7,799 nucleotides of DNA from positions 1 through 7,799 of the forward strand of contig JAUWWJ010000062.1 of NCBI GenBank assembly GCA_030616935.1. The letters run 5' to 3'. The translations under genes were made by a program, and so were the position numbers. The notes beneath the pieces are model-generated. The model worked only from the letters and a program-made list of their open reading frames with translations, searched no databases and was not told the DNA's origin. The DNA comes from Planctomycetaceae bacterium. Lineage in GTDB: Bacteria > Planctomycetota > Planctomycetia > Pirellulales > UBA1268. Below are positions 6,989 to 7,799 of this stretch, piece after piece. The stretch's first letter is position 1; every line of letters begins with the position of its first letter.

Positions 6989-7799
6989 ATGAAAACCAAC
7001 GGCTTCCTCGGTATCGATATCGGCACGCAAGGCCTCTCTGTCATCTTCACAGACACAGAATTAAAAATTCTTGCGAGTGGTGAAGGTGATTACGACATGG
7101 TGCCTGGACTCGACTCTGAGTGCTATGAACAACAGCCATACGATTGGGAGAACGCCCTGAAGGAAGCGATGACGGCTCTGCGAGAAAAAACATCATCGAT
7201 GCATATCGACATGGACGTTCTGGCAATTGGAATCTCCGGCCAGATGCATGGAGAAGTTCTTACAAGTAAAGACGGTGAACCTGTCGGACCAGCTCGGCTT
7301 TGGTGTGATGGCAGAAACGAGGCCGAAGGCAATGAACTAACAGAACGTCTGGGAACAAAATGCCCGAAGCGGATGACCGCAGTTCGGTGGCTTTGGACAA
7401 TTCGTAATCAACCCGAAAAGGCTGCACACGTTAGTCACATGACAACACCTGCCGGCTGGATCGCATACCGACTCACGGGCTGTTGGAACCTTGGAATTGG
7501 TGATGCTGCTGGCATGTTCCCAATCGATCAGCAATCGCTAACGTATAACACGAAAATGCTGGCTGATTTTGATGCGATTGCGACCCAATCCGCGAAGAAA
7601 AGTAGCTCGAGCAGCACCCTTCCGAAATTGAGTGATCTTCTTCCATCCGTCAAAAAGGCCGGCGAAGATGGTGGTTCATTGGATGCTCACGGCGCACAAC
7701 TCCTTGGGCTACCCGAAGGTATTCCTGTTGCACCTGCTGAAGGAGATCAACCAGCGGCACTCGCTGGCTCATTGATTGCAACTCCTGGTCAGGTGTCAA
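6989..7799 (+). CDS. FGGY-family sugar kinase, xylulokinase-like (C-terminal part cut by window edge)
   Basis: Of this kinase 270 codons are visible and roughly half of a family protein is missing. It would phosphorylate a sugar or ketose in the cytoplasm using ATP. The start reads MKTNGFLGIDIGTQG, the phosphate-binding loop of the FGGY fold (Asp10). ISGQMHGE (82-89) contains the GQMHG motif typical of xylulokinases. LWCDGRN (104-110), PAGWIAYRLTG (154-164) and GDAAGMFPID (171-180) are further xylulokinase-like segments. The catalytic Asp is expected at Asp253 in APAEGDQPAALAG, where xylulokinases usually have GGGDNAA. A serine run (SSSSS, about 205-209) lies in a probable surface loop at 201-210. 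It starts 49 nt after the lyase, with no good Shine-Dalgarno, and is likely in the same operon. Xylulose is the default substrate guess; another ketose or sugar alcohol is possible. Confidence 0.88.
   Translation, partial: MKTNGFLGIDIGTQGLSVIFTDTELKILASGEGDYDMVPGLDSECYEQQPYDWENALKEAMTALREKTSSMHIDMDVLAIGISGQMHGEVLTSKDGEPVGPARLWCDGRNEAEGNELTERLGTKCPKRMTAVRWLWTIRNQPEKAAHVSHMTTPAGWIAYRLTGCWNLGIGDAAGMFPIDQQSLTYNTKMLADFDAIATQSAKKSSSSSTLPKLSDLLPSVKKAGEDGGSLDAHGAQLLGLPEGIPVAPAEGDQPAALAGSLIATPGQVS

Overview
The window looks like a piece of a planctomycete chromosome, or one from a close relative in the PVC group. The evidence is the mix of genes: an exported formylglycine-type sulfatase, secreted esterases, and an exported WD40 propeller that carries the C-terminal 'LPxxGPGR...GNFVLSEF' domain typical of planctomycete cytochrome/PSD1 proteins. 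Base composition is moderate and coding density is ordinary. No tRNA, rRNA, CRISPR array, insertion sequence or phage gene was seen. The identification rests on protein reading alone, with no database search.

Layout. The left part, up to about 4974, is transcribed leftward. In transcription order it holds a sulfatase (4974-3502), an exported alpha/beta-hydrolase esterase 46 nt further on (3455-2508), a 427-nt gap with no convincing gene, an exported WD40-repeat protein (2080-404), and the start of a small membrane-anchored protein of unknown function (329 to the window edge). From 5064 the strand switches. Rightward come a second exported esterase/lipase of a different subfamily (5064-5939), an aldolase/dehydratase of the DapA/NanA superfamily (6016-6939) and the first 270 codons of a xylulokinase-like FGGY sugar kinase (6989 to the window edge). 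The 89-nt region between the divergent sulfatase and esterase should hold both promoters.

How the genes may work together (inference). The exported sulfatase and two exported esterases could strip sulfate and acyl groups from a sugar or glycan outside the cytoplasm. The DapA/NanA-type lyase and the FGGY kinase have no signal peptides and could process the freed sugar or sugar acid inside. This would be a small divergent carbohydrate-catabolism locus. The lyase lacks the arginine used by true lysine-pathway DapA, which supports a catabolic role. The WD40 protein and the membrane protein form a separate leftward group with no obvious metabolic link.

No clearly new defence, mobile or regulatory system is visible. 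The most unusual item is the WD40 propeller fused to the PSD1-type C-terminal domain. The most useful functional lead is the divergent sulfatase/esterase/lyase/kinase cluster.
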